A stretch of DNA of 64,000 nt from positions 1,913,418-1,977,417 of the forward strand of contig NZ_CP009687.1 in the NCBI RefSeq assembly GCF_001042715.1, written 5' to 3'. The notes under the pieces are model-generated. The model was not told the origin of the DNA. It did no database searches and worked only from the letters and a program-made list of their open reading frames with translations. Of this stretch, positions 53,430-62,771 are shown piece by piece. Position 1 is the stretch's first letter. Each line of letters opens with the position of its first letter. Both the position numbers and the translations under genes were made by a program. The stretch comes from Clostridium aceticum. GTDB taxonomy: Bacteria > Bacillota > Clostridia > Peptostreptococcales > Natronincolaceae.

Positions 53430-54746
53430 CTATATGGCTGCCCTTATGCTCTGCATCCTCTGCATTACCTTAAGGATTACTTCATCGGCTCCATTCATGC
53501 CTTCACTAGATAATACACTTAAATTTCGAATGGTATCTTCTACAGTCTCAGCAATAATTCCATTGCCGGCAGGAATAATATGATTATCTATGGCTAATAA
53601 AGCAGCTTGAATGGCAGCCGAAGCAGAAGTGGAGAGTTTCAAAGCACAACCTACTTTTGCACCATCGCAGACCATTCCACTGATATCTCCTAAAATGTTT
53701 TTAATAACACCCTCTATTTGTTGTATTTCTCCTCCCATTAACCAAGCTATCGCTACTCCTGCTCCTGTTCCAGCAGCAACTCCGCATCCACAAAGGGCAG
53801 ATAGTCTACCAATATAACTCTTGATATAGCTATTGATAATATGACTCATCGCCAAAGCTTTGGCTAGTCTTTCATCAGATACATAAAATTTTCTACGATA
53901 AGCTACAATGGGTAATATAGCTGTGAGACCATTATTTCCGCTGCCATTGCTGCTCATCACAGATAGCTTTAAGCCAGACATTCGTACATCTGAGGCTGCT
54001 GCTGTCAGCATCTTGGCATGGTTCATAAAGTCATCAGATAAGATGCCCTTTCTCATATTCTCGTAAAAGGTATACCCTACCCCCATACCTACCTTTTTAT
54101 GTAGTCCTGCCATAGCTACCTTTTCATTCATGACTAGCCCATCTAACATAAAGGAAATAGATTCATAGGGTATCTTTTCTATTGCTTCGATAATTGATCT
54201 TATTTTGAGACTGTATAAAGTGTTTTCGTGATCTATGATTTCGGTGTTTTCTTCCAACAGATCTTGGATGATTTGGCCCTGGCTTTCTAGGTATACAAAT
54301 TTGTCATGCTTTCCTTTGACGATTACTTTAGAGGCGTTTTTTTCTAAATAAAGTCTTACTTCTATATACACCTTATCTTTGGTATCCTTTATATCTACTG
54401 ATATCTTCTCAGATTTCAATAGGTCTTTTGCCAGCTGTATTTCTTTTTCTTCAATCTCCTCCAACAGCTGCAATCCCTTGTGGCTTCTTCCTCCAATAAA
54501 CCCTAGGGCAGCTGCAATAGGGAGTCCTACTTCATCGGTGGGGGGAACGCCTACAGCTAATCCATTTTTATATATGTTTGGACTAACAAGTACCTCTATA
54601 GAAACCACTTCAGAAGGTACTGCTTTGTTATTTAATAATTCCTTCGCCTTTGCACAGGCTAAAGCGACAGCAACCGGTTCTGTACATCCCACTGCGGGTA
54701 CTACTTCCTTCTTTAAGGTTTCAACAATTAAATCCTCTAGTCTCAT
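53430..54746 (-). CDS. cdsB: L-cysteine desulfidase family protein (CdsB/CyuA)
   Basis: A protein of 438 residues, UPF0597/CyuA family, with the start VPAVGCTEPVAVAL and later GCGVAAGTGAG and VCDGAKVGCALK cysteines that bind a 4Fe-4S cluster. It breaks L-cysteine to pyruvate, ammonia and sulfide. The ATG chosen has GTGGAGGG upstream; the frame opens 11 codons earlier. A sigma-54 promoter precedes it and a sigma-54 activator gene lies just upstream, as in the C. difficile cdsR-cdsB pair. Confidence 0.9.
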   Translation of the reverse strand: MRLEDLIVETLKKEVVPAVGCTEPVAVALACAKAKELLNNKAVPSEVVSIEVLVSPNIYKNGLAVGVPPTDEVGLPIAAALGFIGGRSHKGLQLLEEIEEKEIQLAKDLLKSEKISVDIKDTKDKVYIEVRLYLEKNASKVIVKGKHDKFVYLESQGQIIQDLLEENTEIIDHENTLYSLKIRSIIEAIEKIPYESISFMLDGLVMNEKVAMAGLHKKVGMGVGYTFYENMRKGILSDDFMNHAKMLTAAASDVRMSGLKLSVMSSNGSGNNGLTAILPIVAYRRKFYVSDERLAKALAMSHIINSYIKSYIGRLSALCGCGVAAGTGAGVAIAWLMGGEIQQIEGVIKNILGDISGMVCDGAKVGCALKLSTSASAAIQAALLAIDNHIIPAGNGIIAETVEDTIRNLSVLSSEGMNGADEVILKVMQRMQSIRAAI

Positions 54747-54788
54747 GTTTGTCCCTCCACTTTTCATAATTATATACAATAATTAAAT

Positions 54789-54804
54789 TGCAAAAATCAT
54801 GCCA
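54789..54804 (-). promoter_or_regulatory. Sigma-54 (-24/-12) promoter for cdsB
   Basis: On the minus strand TGGCATGATTTTTGCA matches the consensus TGGCAC-N5-TTGCA at all but one base, about 43 bases before the cdsB start. Confidence 0.85.
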
Positions 54805-54848
54805 ATGTAAGAAAGGTTGATTTTATTTACCCGTAAGGATAGTTTTGT

Positions 54849-54891
54849 ATCAAAATGAGATTTCAAACAGAAAAATCGTCTCAAAAAGAGA
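54849..54891 (-). promoter_or_regulatory. Candidate activator-binding sites for CdsR
   Basis: ATCAAAATGAGAT (54849-54861) and the palindrome TCTCAAAAAGAGA (54879-54891) lie 50-90 bases upstream of the sigma-54 promoter, where an enhancer-binding activator would bind. They share TCTC/GAGA halves. Unproven. Confidence 0.45.
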
Positions 54892-54916
54892 AAAAATATC
54901 ATTTTGAGACGATTTT
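54872..54916 (-). terminator. Hairpin at the end of the sigma-54 activator gene
   Basis: AAAATCGTCTCAAAA and TTTTGAGACGATTTT form a perfect 15-bp stem overlapping the stop codon, with T-rich downstream sequence on the minus strand. It also overlaps the candidate activator site. Confidence 0.65.
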
Positions 54917-56686
54917 AATATCATATTCTTTTATTTTTCTATATAAAGTAGCTCTGCTGATCCCTAAAGCTTCAGCAGCTTCAGCAATATTTTGCTTTCT
55001 ATTACTGTAGTAGGCAACTGCTTTTTGTATCTCCCTCTTTTCCAAATCTCTGATGGGGATAATCCTTTCTTGTTTGAAGGGACTTAATGATATATCTCTA
55101 CTTATTAAACGCTTAGGCAAATCTTCTTTTTTAATAACACTGCTATTACACATATTTACAGCATATTCAATGGTATTTTCCAGTTCCCTGACATTTCCAG
55201 GCCAATGGTAATGCATGAAGATATCTAATGCCTGAGGATCTACTTCTTTAATATGCTTTCTTAATTTGATGTTGCACTTGCTTAGAAGATACTCTACCAA
55301 TGTAAAAATATCTTCTTTTCTTTCCCGTAAGGGTGGAATCTGTAAAGGAATAACGTTAATTCTATAGAACAAATCTTGACGGAATTCCCCCTCTAAAACC
55401 TTTCTTTCTAAATCCTGGTTAGTGGCTGCAACCACCCTGACATCAATAGGAATCAGCTCTTTCCCTCCTATTTTTTCTATCATTTGTTCTTGCAAAACTC
55501 GTAGAAGCTTAGTTTGCAGGTGAAGAGGCATGTCTCCAATTTCGTCCAAAAAGATAGTTCCTCCAGTTGCAAGTAAAAACTTTCCTGCTTTGCCTCCCCG
55601 CTTTGCTCCCGTAAAGGCTCCTTCTTCATAACCAAAAAGCTCGCTTTCTAGAAGCTGCTCAGGAATCGCTGCACAATTGATTGGAATAAATGGGGCTTTA
55701 ACTCGATCACTATGAAAATGAATAGCCCTTGCAAATAGTTCTTTGCCCGTACCGCTTTCACCTTGAATCAGAATAGTCGAGGTGGATTGACTGGCTTTTT
55801 TTGCCTCAAGTTTAACTTCCCTAAAAATCAAACTATCTCCGATGATTTCATCAAAATCGGTAGCTATTGTTCCTGTAGTAATATCATTTACAGTATTTAA
55901 TATATCTGAAAGCTTGCTAAATACAAATACTATACCAAAGCTTTCATGATCAATACTAATAGGATTCGTATCAAAAACACCTCGAAGATGATACTCTTTA
56001 TTTTTATAAACAAATTCCCCGTTTTTTATCTTGTATTTTTCTTTAGCCAAAGACCGAAAGGTAGCCATACCAATGAAGTCCTTTATATTTTTGTGCATGA
56101 TTTCTTTTTCACTAGTTTGAAAAAGTTTAAGAGCTCTTTCGTTATAGCGTAATATTCTTCCTTTGTCATCCACCGCTAAGATTCCTTTATCAACGGAATT
56201 TAAAACAACCTCAAGCTCTTTTACTAGAAGTTGGATTTTATCTGTGTTCTTCTGCTCTAGTAGTTTGGAAGAAATTAGATCTGCCATTTTATTAAGAAAT
56301 TTGATCAAATTACTTTGATTGTGTAAAATTTCATCCCGTTGCTTCTCCTCAAAAGCAATTAGTCCTATCACTCCAACAACCTCATTATTGACCTTAATAG
56401 GACAACAGACCTCAGCATATTCTTTACAGTCTTTTGCATCTACGCATTGTAAACACACAGCATGTTGGCCAGCGTTTTCAATAATAAAACCTTCTCCTTT
56501 TTTAATCGCCACACCAAATACGGAGTTTTGATTTACCTCTTCTCCTATTCTCTCACGGTAGGACCCTGTGCCAGCAATTCTTTTATATTCATTATCTACC
56601 ACTGTCACATCTACTTTAATTACACTGGCTATAGCCTCAGAAATATTTTGGACATTAGAAGCAATCGTCATTAAACCCATAAGCAA
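54899..56686 (-). CDS. cdsR: Sigma-54-dependent activator with PAS domain (CdsR-like)
   Basis: This 595-residue protein has an N-terminal GAF-like sensory part with several Cys (AVCLQCVDAKDCKEYAEVCC), a PAS domain (about 165-275), an AAA+ domain with GESGTGKELFA and the sigma-54-contacting EEGAFTGA, and a Fis-type helix-turn-helix (ISRATLYRKIKEY). It likely senses cysteine or related metabolites and activates cdsB, whose sigma-54 promoter lies right after it. The name rests on synteny with C. difficile. Confidence 0.85.
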   Translation of the reverse strand: MLMGLMTIASNVQNISEAIASVIKVDVTVVDNEYKRIAGTGSYRERIGEEVNQNSVFGVAIKKGEGFIIENAGQHAVCLQCVDAKDCKEYAEVCCPIKVNNEVVGVIGLIAFEEKQRDEILHNQSNLIKFLNKMADLISSKLLEQKNTDKIQLLVKELEVVLNSVDKGILAVDDKGRILRYNERALKLFQTSEKEIMHKNIKDFIGMATFRSLAKEKYKIKNGEFVYKNKEYHLRGVFDTNPISIDHESFGIVFVFSKLSDILNTVNDITTGTIATDFDEIIGDSLIFREVKLEAKKASQSTSTILIQGESGTGKELFARAIHFHSDRVKAPFIPINCAAIPEQLLESELFGYEEGAFTGAKRGGKAGKFLLATGGTIFLDEIGDMPLHLQTKLLRVLQEQMIEKIGGKELIPIDVRVVAATNQDLERKVLEGEFRQDLFYRINVIPLQIPPLRERKEDIFTLVEYLLSKCNIKLRKHIKEVDPQALDIFMHYHWPGNVRELENTIEYAVNMCNSSVIKKEDLPKRLISRDISLSPFKQERIIPIRDLEKREIQKAVAYYSNRKQNIAEAAEALGISRATLYRKIKEYDIKIVSK

Positions 56687-56714
56687 CCATCCTCTAATTT
56701 TTATAAATTATTTT

Positions 56715-58157
56715 TTAGTTGTTGTTTCTAGCATCTCTCTTTTTCATCCATTGGTATATTAGGAAAGTTGTTACCAATGCTGTTGCACCTTCAGAAAAAA
56801 CAGGAGTAAACCAGATACCAAAAGTTCCCCATAATGAAGGAAATACTGCCAAACCCAGTAGAATAAATACAAGTCCTCGTGATACTGCTATCACTAAGGA
56901 TTTTCCTGCCTTTTCCATAGCCGTAAAGAAGACAGAGCCTACTATCCCTATAGGCATAAAAAGCATAGCCCAACTGATAATATCTGTCACACCGAGAGCC
57001 AGATCTAAAGCTTCAGGATGTTCCGGCATAAAAAGAGTTACCAATGTTTCTGTTTGCCACTGAAGAATCATAAAGAAAATGATTCCTATTATAAAGGAAG
57101 AAACTAATAGTCGTCTAAGAGTGCCTTGAACTCGATAAGAAAGACCTGCCCCATGATTATAACTTAAAATTGGTTGCGTTCCATTACTCATGCCTATTAA
57201 AATCATCACACCAAAGGTCAGCAGATAGTGAACCAATGCAAAGGCTGCCACACCTAAAGAACCTACATAACTGAGAATCATTCGATTAAATAGAAAAGTT
57301 GTTAAGCCTGCTGCAATATTATTAAATAATTCCGATGAACCGTTGGTTACGATAGCACCTATAACTGTAAGTCCTCCTCCTGGCACACCAAAGCTCAAAC
57401 CAGTACGACCACTGAGGGTTTTAAGAAGAAAATACATAAAAAAGATTGTTGCACCTATGCTTTGAGAGAGCCCTGTTGCCAAAGCTGCTCCTTTAATGCC
57501 CATGTTAAGAGGAAAAAGAAAAATATAATCCAGTAAGATATTTAATATTGCCATAGCTGCCATAACAATAGTAGCCATATTAGGGCGTCCATCATTTCGT
57601 ACAGATTGTTCTAAGATAAACAATAGGATCATAGGTGTGAAAAAAGGATATAAAGCTTTTAAGTACTCTCCTGCGTAATGTCCTAGTTCTCCTGAGGTTC
57701 CAAGAAAAGATAGTATCCTTGGAAATGCTAAAATAACTATCAAACTTCCGAAAATACCAAGTATTGTACCCAGTGTAACAACAAGACCGAAAACACGGCG
57801 AGCTTTATGGGTTTCTCCTGCCCCTAAGAGAACAGCAATCCGAGCATTTCCACCTATTCCAATCATAACAGCTATACCAATAAACAAAGCTAAAACAGGG
57901 TAAAGTATATTTACCGATGCCAGTGCTTCAGGACCTAACCGCCTGCCTACTAAAATACCATCTACTACTTGATAGAGCGCCATGAACACCATAGATGCCA
58001 CGGCAGGAAGCGCGTTCTTGATGATAAGACCACCCAATGGAGCCGTAAGAAAAGATTCTCTAGCAGGATCTATACTAGTAGCAGCTTTTTCATGTTCTTT
58101 TTGTTGACCTTGTTCTTTTTGTTGACCTTGTTCTTTAGGTTCTTTTTTTATCCTCAT
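56715..58157 (-). CDS. MATE family efflux transporter
   Basis: This 480-residue protein has 12 membrane helices and typical MATE segments (LPAVASMVFMALYQVVDGIL, ALASVNILYP, GIGGNARIAVLLGAGE). It exports drugs or metabolites using an ion gradient. The first 28 residues include a duplicated KEQGQQKEQGQQKE run, encoded by a short DNA tandem repeat. It lies upstream of cdsR on the same strand, 28 bases away, so it may be co-transcribed. Confidence 0.92.
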   Translation of the reverse strand: MRIKKEPKEQGQQKEQGQQKEHEKAATSIDPARESFLTAPLGGLIIKNALPAVASMVFMALYQVVDGILVGRRLGPEALASVNILYPVLALFIGIAVMIGIGGNARIAVLLGAGETHKARRVFGLVVTLGTILGIFGSLIVILAFPRILSFLGTSGELGHYAGEYLKALYPFFTPMILLFILEQSVRNDGRPNMATIVMAAMAILNILLDYIFLFPLNMGIKGAALATGLSQSIGATIFFMYFLLKTLSGRTGLSFGVPGGGLTVIGAIVTNGSSELFNNIAAGLTTFLFNRMILSYVGSLGVAAFALVHYLLTFGVMILIGMSNGTQPILSYNHGAGLSYRVQGTLRRLLVSSFIIGIIFFMILQWQTETLVTLFMPEHPEALDLALGVTDIISWAMLFMPIGIVGSVFFTAMEKAGKSLVIAVSRGLVFILLGLAVFPSLWGTFGIWFTPVFSEGATALVTTFLIYQWMKKRDARNNN

Positions 58158-58204
58158 AAATCAATATCCCATTTCTTTAAAGTTTTTGTTATTTGCAAAT
58201 TATA

Positions 58205-58239
58205 TCAGCTAGGGGGGCTCTTTCGCCACGCCTAGCTGA
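58205..58239 (-). terminator. Hairpin after parC
   Basis: TCAGCTAGG and CCTAGCTGA form a perfect 9-bp stem, just after the parC stop codon. No strong T tail on the minus strand. Confidence 0.55.
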
Positions 58240-58246
58240 AGTTAAA

Positions 58247-60433
58247 TTATATAAAACTTAGATTTGTTGGCTCTTTTTCTAAAAGATCTTCCTTCTTAAG
58301 AAAAGTACCAATAGCAGGTATATTACCTCGATAGTATGTGACATCTGTAAAAGTAATATCCTCCAAGGCTTTGATTTTTGATAAAGTACTGTTGTTTTTA
58401 GCTTTTAATACTTGAATCCCTATAGAGTTTTTTGTTGTTTTTATAGGAATTTGACTAGTATGAAAAACCAATACCTTTTGGATACTGCTTATTGCCACTA
58501 ACTCCTTATCCTCTTTAATAAGTTCAAGATGTACTAATTTAGATTCATTAGAATAAGCATTTGCCAGTTGTTTTCTATTGGTCTTTGTTTTGTAACTTTC
58601 CATAGTTATTTTAGCACATTTACCACTTTCATAGAAAAACAACATATGCCCTTGATAGTCTTCTGTAGCTGCTATATAAATGATTTTTTCATCATCGGCT
58701 AAATTTAATAGATTTTTTAAATAATCCCCTAAACTGCTGGCCTTTTTATCCTCCAGCTCATAGCATCTAACCTTGTACACTGTGTGTTTATTGGAGAACA
58801 GTAGTACATCTGATTTGTTAGTACCGTCGATTTCTTGTACAATAAAATCGTCATCCTTCAACTTATGCCCATTATTGCTGCTTCTCAGAGAAGCCAAAGA
58901 TATTTTTTTAAGATAGTTTTCATTGGTCAAAAACAGTTTTAGACTATAATCCTCAATAAAAAGTTCCTCTGTAACCACCTCTATGAGTTTTTCCTCAATG
59001 ATCTCTGTTTTTCTAGGTTTACCATATTTTTTAGCTACCTCTTCTAACTCCTTGATAATGACTTTATTAATTTTACTCTCACTCTTTAAGGTAGCATCAA
59101 GACTTTTAATTTCTCTCTCTAGGGTTTTAATATCCTTAGTTTTATTTAAGATATACTCTTGGTTGAAGTTTCTCAGTTTAATATCTGCAATAAATTCAGC
59201 TTGGACCTTGTCCACTTCAAACCCCTTCATCAGATTAGGCACAACTTCCTTATCTTTTTTTGTATCCTTAACAATTTTCACTGCCTTGTCTATATCTAAA
59301 AGAATTTTTTCTAGACCATTTAGCAGATGTAACCTTTGCTGTTTTTGATAAATATCAAAGGTTAGTTGTCTTTTGATACAATCGACTCTAAAGAGTGTCC
59401 ATTCCTTAATGATTTGTTTTACTCCCAAAACCATCGGATTTCCATGAATTAAAATATTAAAGTTACAGCTGAATGTATCCTGTAGGGTTGTTAGTTTATA
59501 TAGGCGATTCATTAAGTGTTCGGCATCAGTATTTCTTTTTAAGTCTAGGGTGATTTTCAGACCTTCTTTATCTGTTTCATCTCTTATATCATGTATTTCC
59601 TTAATTCTTCCTGATTTTACGAGATCAATAATTTTTTCAATAATTGCTTCTATGGTTGTGGTATAAGGAATTTCATAGATTTCTATACAGTTATTTTGCT
59701 TATCATATCGGTATTTTCCTCTTAAATAAAAACTACCTTTTCCTGTGTCGTAAATGGTTTCAAGTTCTGATTTGTTAAGAATTAATTCTCCTCCTGAAGA
59801 AAAATCAGGGGCTTTTAAATATTGGCCAATAGGGGCATTTTCATCTTTAAGGAATTCAATCGTTGCTTCACATACTTCCTGTAAATTAAAACTACATATA
59901 GAACTTGCCATACCTACAGCTATCCCCACATTAGGATTGACAAGAATATTTGGAAAGGTAGTAGGTAACAGCTTAGGCTCATCCATGGTATTGTCATAGT
60001 TAGGTACAAAATCCACTGTGTTTTTTTGGATATCCTTAAAAAGCTCTTCACAAATCTCCTCTAACTTTGCTTCAGTATATCGTGGTGCTGCATAGGCCAT
60101 TTCCTTGGAATAATTTTTTCCAAAGTTTCCTTTGCTATCAATAAGAGGATGCAGCAGTGCTTCATTTCCTCTGGTTAGACGCACCATTGTCTCGTAGATG
60201 GCACCATCTCCATGGGGATTTAGTCTCATAGTCTGACCAACAATGTTTGCTGATTTGGTTTTTGATCCCTTTAGCAGCCCCATTTTAAACATTGTATAGA
60301 GTAATTTACGATGGGAGGGTTTTAAGCCATCGATTTCAGGTAATGCTCTTGAGACGATTACACTCATGGAATAGGGCATATAGTTTTTTTCTAAGGTTTC
60401 TATTACATTTAAGTGGCTTAATTTAGACTGCAT
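58247..60433 (-). CDS. parC: DNA topoisomerase IV subunit A
   Basis: This 728-residue type IIA topoisomerase subunit has the breakage-rejoining domain with active tyrosine Y119 (AAPRYTEAK), LKPSHRKLLY and IVGQTMRLNPHGDGAIYE, a coiled coil (about 340-460) and a short C-terminal beta region lacking the GyrA box. That marks it as ParC-like: decatenation rather than supercoiling. It follows parE by about 30 bases. Confidence 0.9.
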   Translation of the reverse strand: MQSKLSHLNVIETLEKNYMPYSMSVIVSRALPEIDGLKPSHRKLLYTMFKMGLLKGSKTKSANIVGQTMRLNPHGDGAIYETMVRLTRGNEALLHPLIDSKGNFGKNYSKEMAYAAPRYTEAKLEEICEELFKDIQKNTVDFVPNYDNTMDEPKLLPTTFPNILVNPNVGIAVGMASSICSFNLQEVCEATIEFLKDENAPIGQYLKAPDFSSGGELILNKSELETIYDTGKGSFYLRGKYRYDKQNNCIEIYEIPYTTTIEAIIEKIIDLVKSGRIKEIHDIRDETDKEGLKITLDLKRNTDAEHLMNRLYKLTTLQDTFSCNFNILIHGNPMVLGVKQIIKEWTLFRVDCIKRQLTFDIYQKQQRLHLLNGLEKILLDIDKAVKIVKDTKKDKEVVPNLMKGFEVDKVQAEFIADIKLRNFNQEYILNKTKDIKTLEREIKSLDATLKSESKINKVIIKELEEVAKKYGKPRKTEIIEEKLIEVVTEELFIEDYSLKLFLTNENYLKKISLASLRSSNNGHKLKDDDFIVQEIDGTNKSDVLLFSNKHTVYKVRCYELEDKKASSLGDYLKNLLNLADDEKIIYIAATEDYQGHMLFFYESGKCAKITMESYKTKTNRKQLANAYSNESKLVHLELIKEDKELVAISSIQKVLVFHTSQIPIKTTKNSIGIQVLKAKNNSTLSKIKALEDITFTDVTYYRGNIPAIGTFLKKEDLLEKEPTNLSFI

Positions 60434-60463
60434 TAATTTTCTCTCCTAGGTTTATATTCTTTT

Positions 60464-62443
60464 CTAAACAACATCACATTGGTCAAGATACTTAGAACCA
60501 TGCTTTGAGATATATTCTTTTCTGCCGGGTAAATTATCTCCTAAAAACAGAGCAAAGGCTTCCTTGGTGGCCTGTGCTTCTGTTGGAGTGACTTTAATCA
60601 ACCTTCTTGTTTCTGGATTCATGGTGGTTTGCCACATCATGTCAGGTTCATTTTCTCCCAAACCCTTAGATCTTTGAATCTTATAATTACTTTTTAGCTT
60701 CTTTATTATAGTATTTTTCTCTCCCTCTGAATAGGCGAAAAATGTATTGTCTTTGCTATCGGTAATCTCATATAAGGGGGATTCCGCTATATAGACACAC
60801 CCCTTTTCAATTAGCGTAGGCGTAAGGACATAGAGCATGGTCAGAATCAGCGTCCTAATCTGAAATCCATCTACATCCGCATCGGTACAGATAATAATCT
60901 TACTCCAATTAAGTTTGTCAATATCAAAAAAGCTTAAATCGCTATGCTTACTTTTGATCTCAACGCCACAGCCTAATACTTTTAATAAATCTACGATAAT
61001 ATCGTTTTTAAATATCTTATCATAATCGGACTTTAGACAATTTAATATCTTTCCACGGACAGGGATAATAGCTTGAAATTCCGCATCTCTACCCATTTTG
61101 GTTGAGCCCAATGCAGAATCTCCTTCTACAATAAACAATTCTCTCTTAGTGATATCTTTGCTTCTACAGTCTACAAACTTTTTGACCTTGTTAGAAAAAT
61201 TATCAATACCTTTACTTAATTTTTTTCTAACATCTATCCTAGTTAGTTCTGCCTTTTCTCTACTTCGCTTATTAATTAGTATTTGATCTACAATCTTCTC
61301 TAAATCAGCTTGGTTTTCTGTAAAATAAATTTCAAGCTTTTCCTTTAAAAAAGCAGTTATCGCTTCTTGAATAAATTTGTTGGTGATAGCTTTCTTTGTT
61401 TGGTTTTCATAGCTGGTGATGGTAGAATATGTATTGGTCACCAGAATAAGACTATCTTTGATATCAGTAAATGTTACTCTTTTTTCATTCTTAGTGTACT
61501 TATTCTTATCCTTGATAAAACTATGAACTTGGGAAGAAAAACCGCTATCTACAGCCTTATCTGGAGCTCCTCCATACTCTAAAAAGGAGGAATTATGATA
61601 ATATTCAAGGAGATTATGTTCATTATTAAAGACAAAAGCCACTTCGATTTTTAGCTTATACTCCTCTTTATCTTCACGATCTCTCCCCTTTGTTTCAAGC
61701 TCAAAATACTGAGGTTCAGTAAATCCTTTTTCTCCGTTGATCTCTTTTACATAGTCTATAATACCATTTTCATAGTAATACTGAAAAGTTTCATCTGTTT
61801 CTTCATCATATAACTTAAAGGTAATTCCCTTATTTACGATTGCTTGTCTTTTGAGGACTTCTTTAAAAAAGCTTAAGGAGATGTCAATATCATTGAAAAC
61901 CTCTAGATCTGGCTTCCACTTAATGTTTGTACCAGTGTATTGATGGTCATATTTTTCTTTTATTAATTCACCAATAACCTCTCCCTTTTCAAAGTGCAGC
62001 TGATATCTATGTCCATCTCTATAGACCTCTACATCCATGTACTCGGAGGCAAACTGTGTGGCGGCAGTACCTAGACCGTTTAGTCCGATACTATACTGAT
62101 AATTACTGCCAGAATTGTTGTTATATTTTCCTCCACCGTAAAGAATGGTAAATACAATCTCCCAATTATATTTCTCCTCCTTCACATTATATTCTAGAGG
62201 GATACCTCTCCCCCTATCTCTTACCTCTATAGAGCGGTCCTTATAGCGAAATACTTCTATCAGGCTACCAAAACCCTCTTGTGCTTCATCCCTAGCATTT
62301 GCTACAATCTCCACAAGGGTATGGCAACACCCCTCTATACCATCACTACCAAAGATTACTCCCGGTCTAAGCCTAACCTTATCTTTCTCTTGTAAGGTTG
62401 AAAGACTGTCATTACCATAGTTGTGTTGTTTTTTTATAGTCAT
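60464..62443 (-). CDS. parE: DNA topoisomerase IV subunit B
   Basis: This 659-residue subunit has the GHKL ATPase domain (TLVEIVANARDEAQEG, EVRDRGRGIPLEY, SIGLNGLGTAATQFAS), transducer region, and TOPRIM domain (FIVEGDSALGS, CTDADVDGFQIRTL). The domain differs from typical GyrB in several motif positions, as in the clostridial ParE group. Operon parE-parC. ATG start; the ribosome binding site is GAGG about 9 bases upstream. Confidence 0.9.
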   Translation of the reverse strand: MTIKKQHNYGNDSLSTLQEKDKVRLRPGVIFGSDGIEGCCHTLVEIVANARDEAQEGFGSLIEVFRYKDRSIEVRDRGRGIPLEYNVKEEKYNWEIVFTILYGGGKYNNNSGSNYQYSIGLNGLGTAATQFASEYMDVEVYRDGHRYQLHFEKGEVIGELIKEKYDHQYTGTNIKWKPDLEVFNDIDISLSFFKEVLKRQAIVNKGITFKLYDEETDETFQYYYENGIIDYVKEINGEKGFTEPQYFELETKGRDREDKEEYKLKIEVAFVFNNEHNLLEYYHNSSFLEYGGAPDKAVDSGFSSQVHSFIKDKNKYTKNEKRVTFTDIKDSLILVTNTYSTITSYENQTKKAITNKFIQEAITAFLKEKLEIYFTENQADLEKIVDQILINKRSREKAELTRIDVRKKLSKGIDNFSNKVKKFVDCRSKDITKRELFIVEGDSALGSTKMGRDAEFQAIIPVRGKILNCLKSDYDKIFKNDIIVDLLKVLGCGVEIKSKHSDLSFFDIDKLNWSKIIICTDADVDGFQIRTLILTMLYVLTPTLIEKGCVYIAESPLYEITDSKDNTFFAYSEGEKNTIIKKLKSNYKIQRSKGLGENEPDMMWQTTMNPETRRLIKVTPTEAQATKEAFALFLGDNLPGRKEYISKHGSKYLDQCDVV

Positions 62444-62771
62444 TTTACTTCCTCTTTTCTTTTGTGGATACTACACATAATAATACCATAAATCATTGCT
62501 TTATTGACTTATCTTGTGTTTTATATTTTAATAGGGTTTAAATTTGTTTCATATAGAAAACAGTATATCAAAGGGGGCTATGTCGAACAAGTGTTTTGGA
62601 TAAGATTGTAAAAAAAAACGAAAAAATCTATCCTCAGTGGGTCTGTTTATAATATCAACATAATTAGGTGATGGCAGTTCACTATACAAGTATTATAACA
62701 ACACATGAAAAAAGATGCAAAAACAAATAAAGGTACAGTCTAGTCTGCTGTACCTTTACTTTGATCTTTTT
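62444..62771. other. Gap between parE and the iron-binding protein gene
   Basis: It holds a perfect Spo0A box, TGTCGAA at 62581-62587, a parE upstream region without a clear promoter, and the terminator of the solute-binding protein gene. No gene is visible. Confidence 0.4.
62728..62758 (-). terminator. Terminator of the iron-siderophore binding protein gene
   Basis: TAAAGGTACAG and CTGTACCTTTA make an 11-bp perfect stem around a 9-base loop, just after the gene end on the minus strand. Confidence 0.8.
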
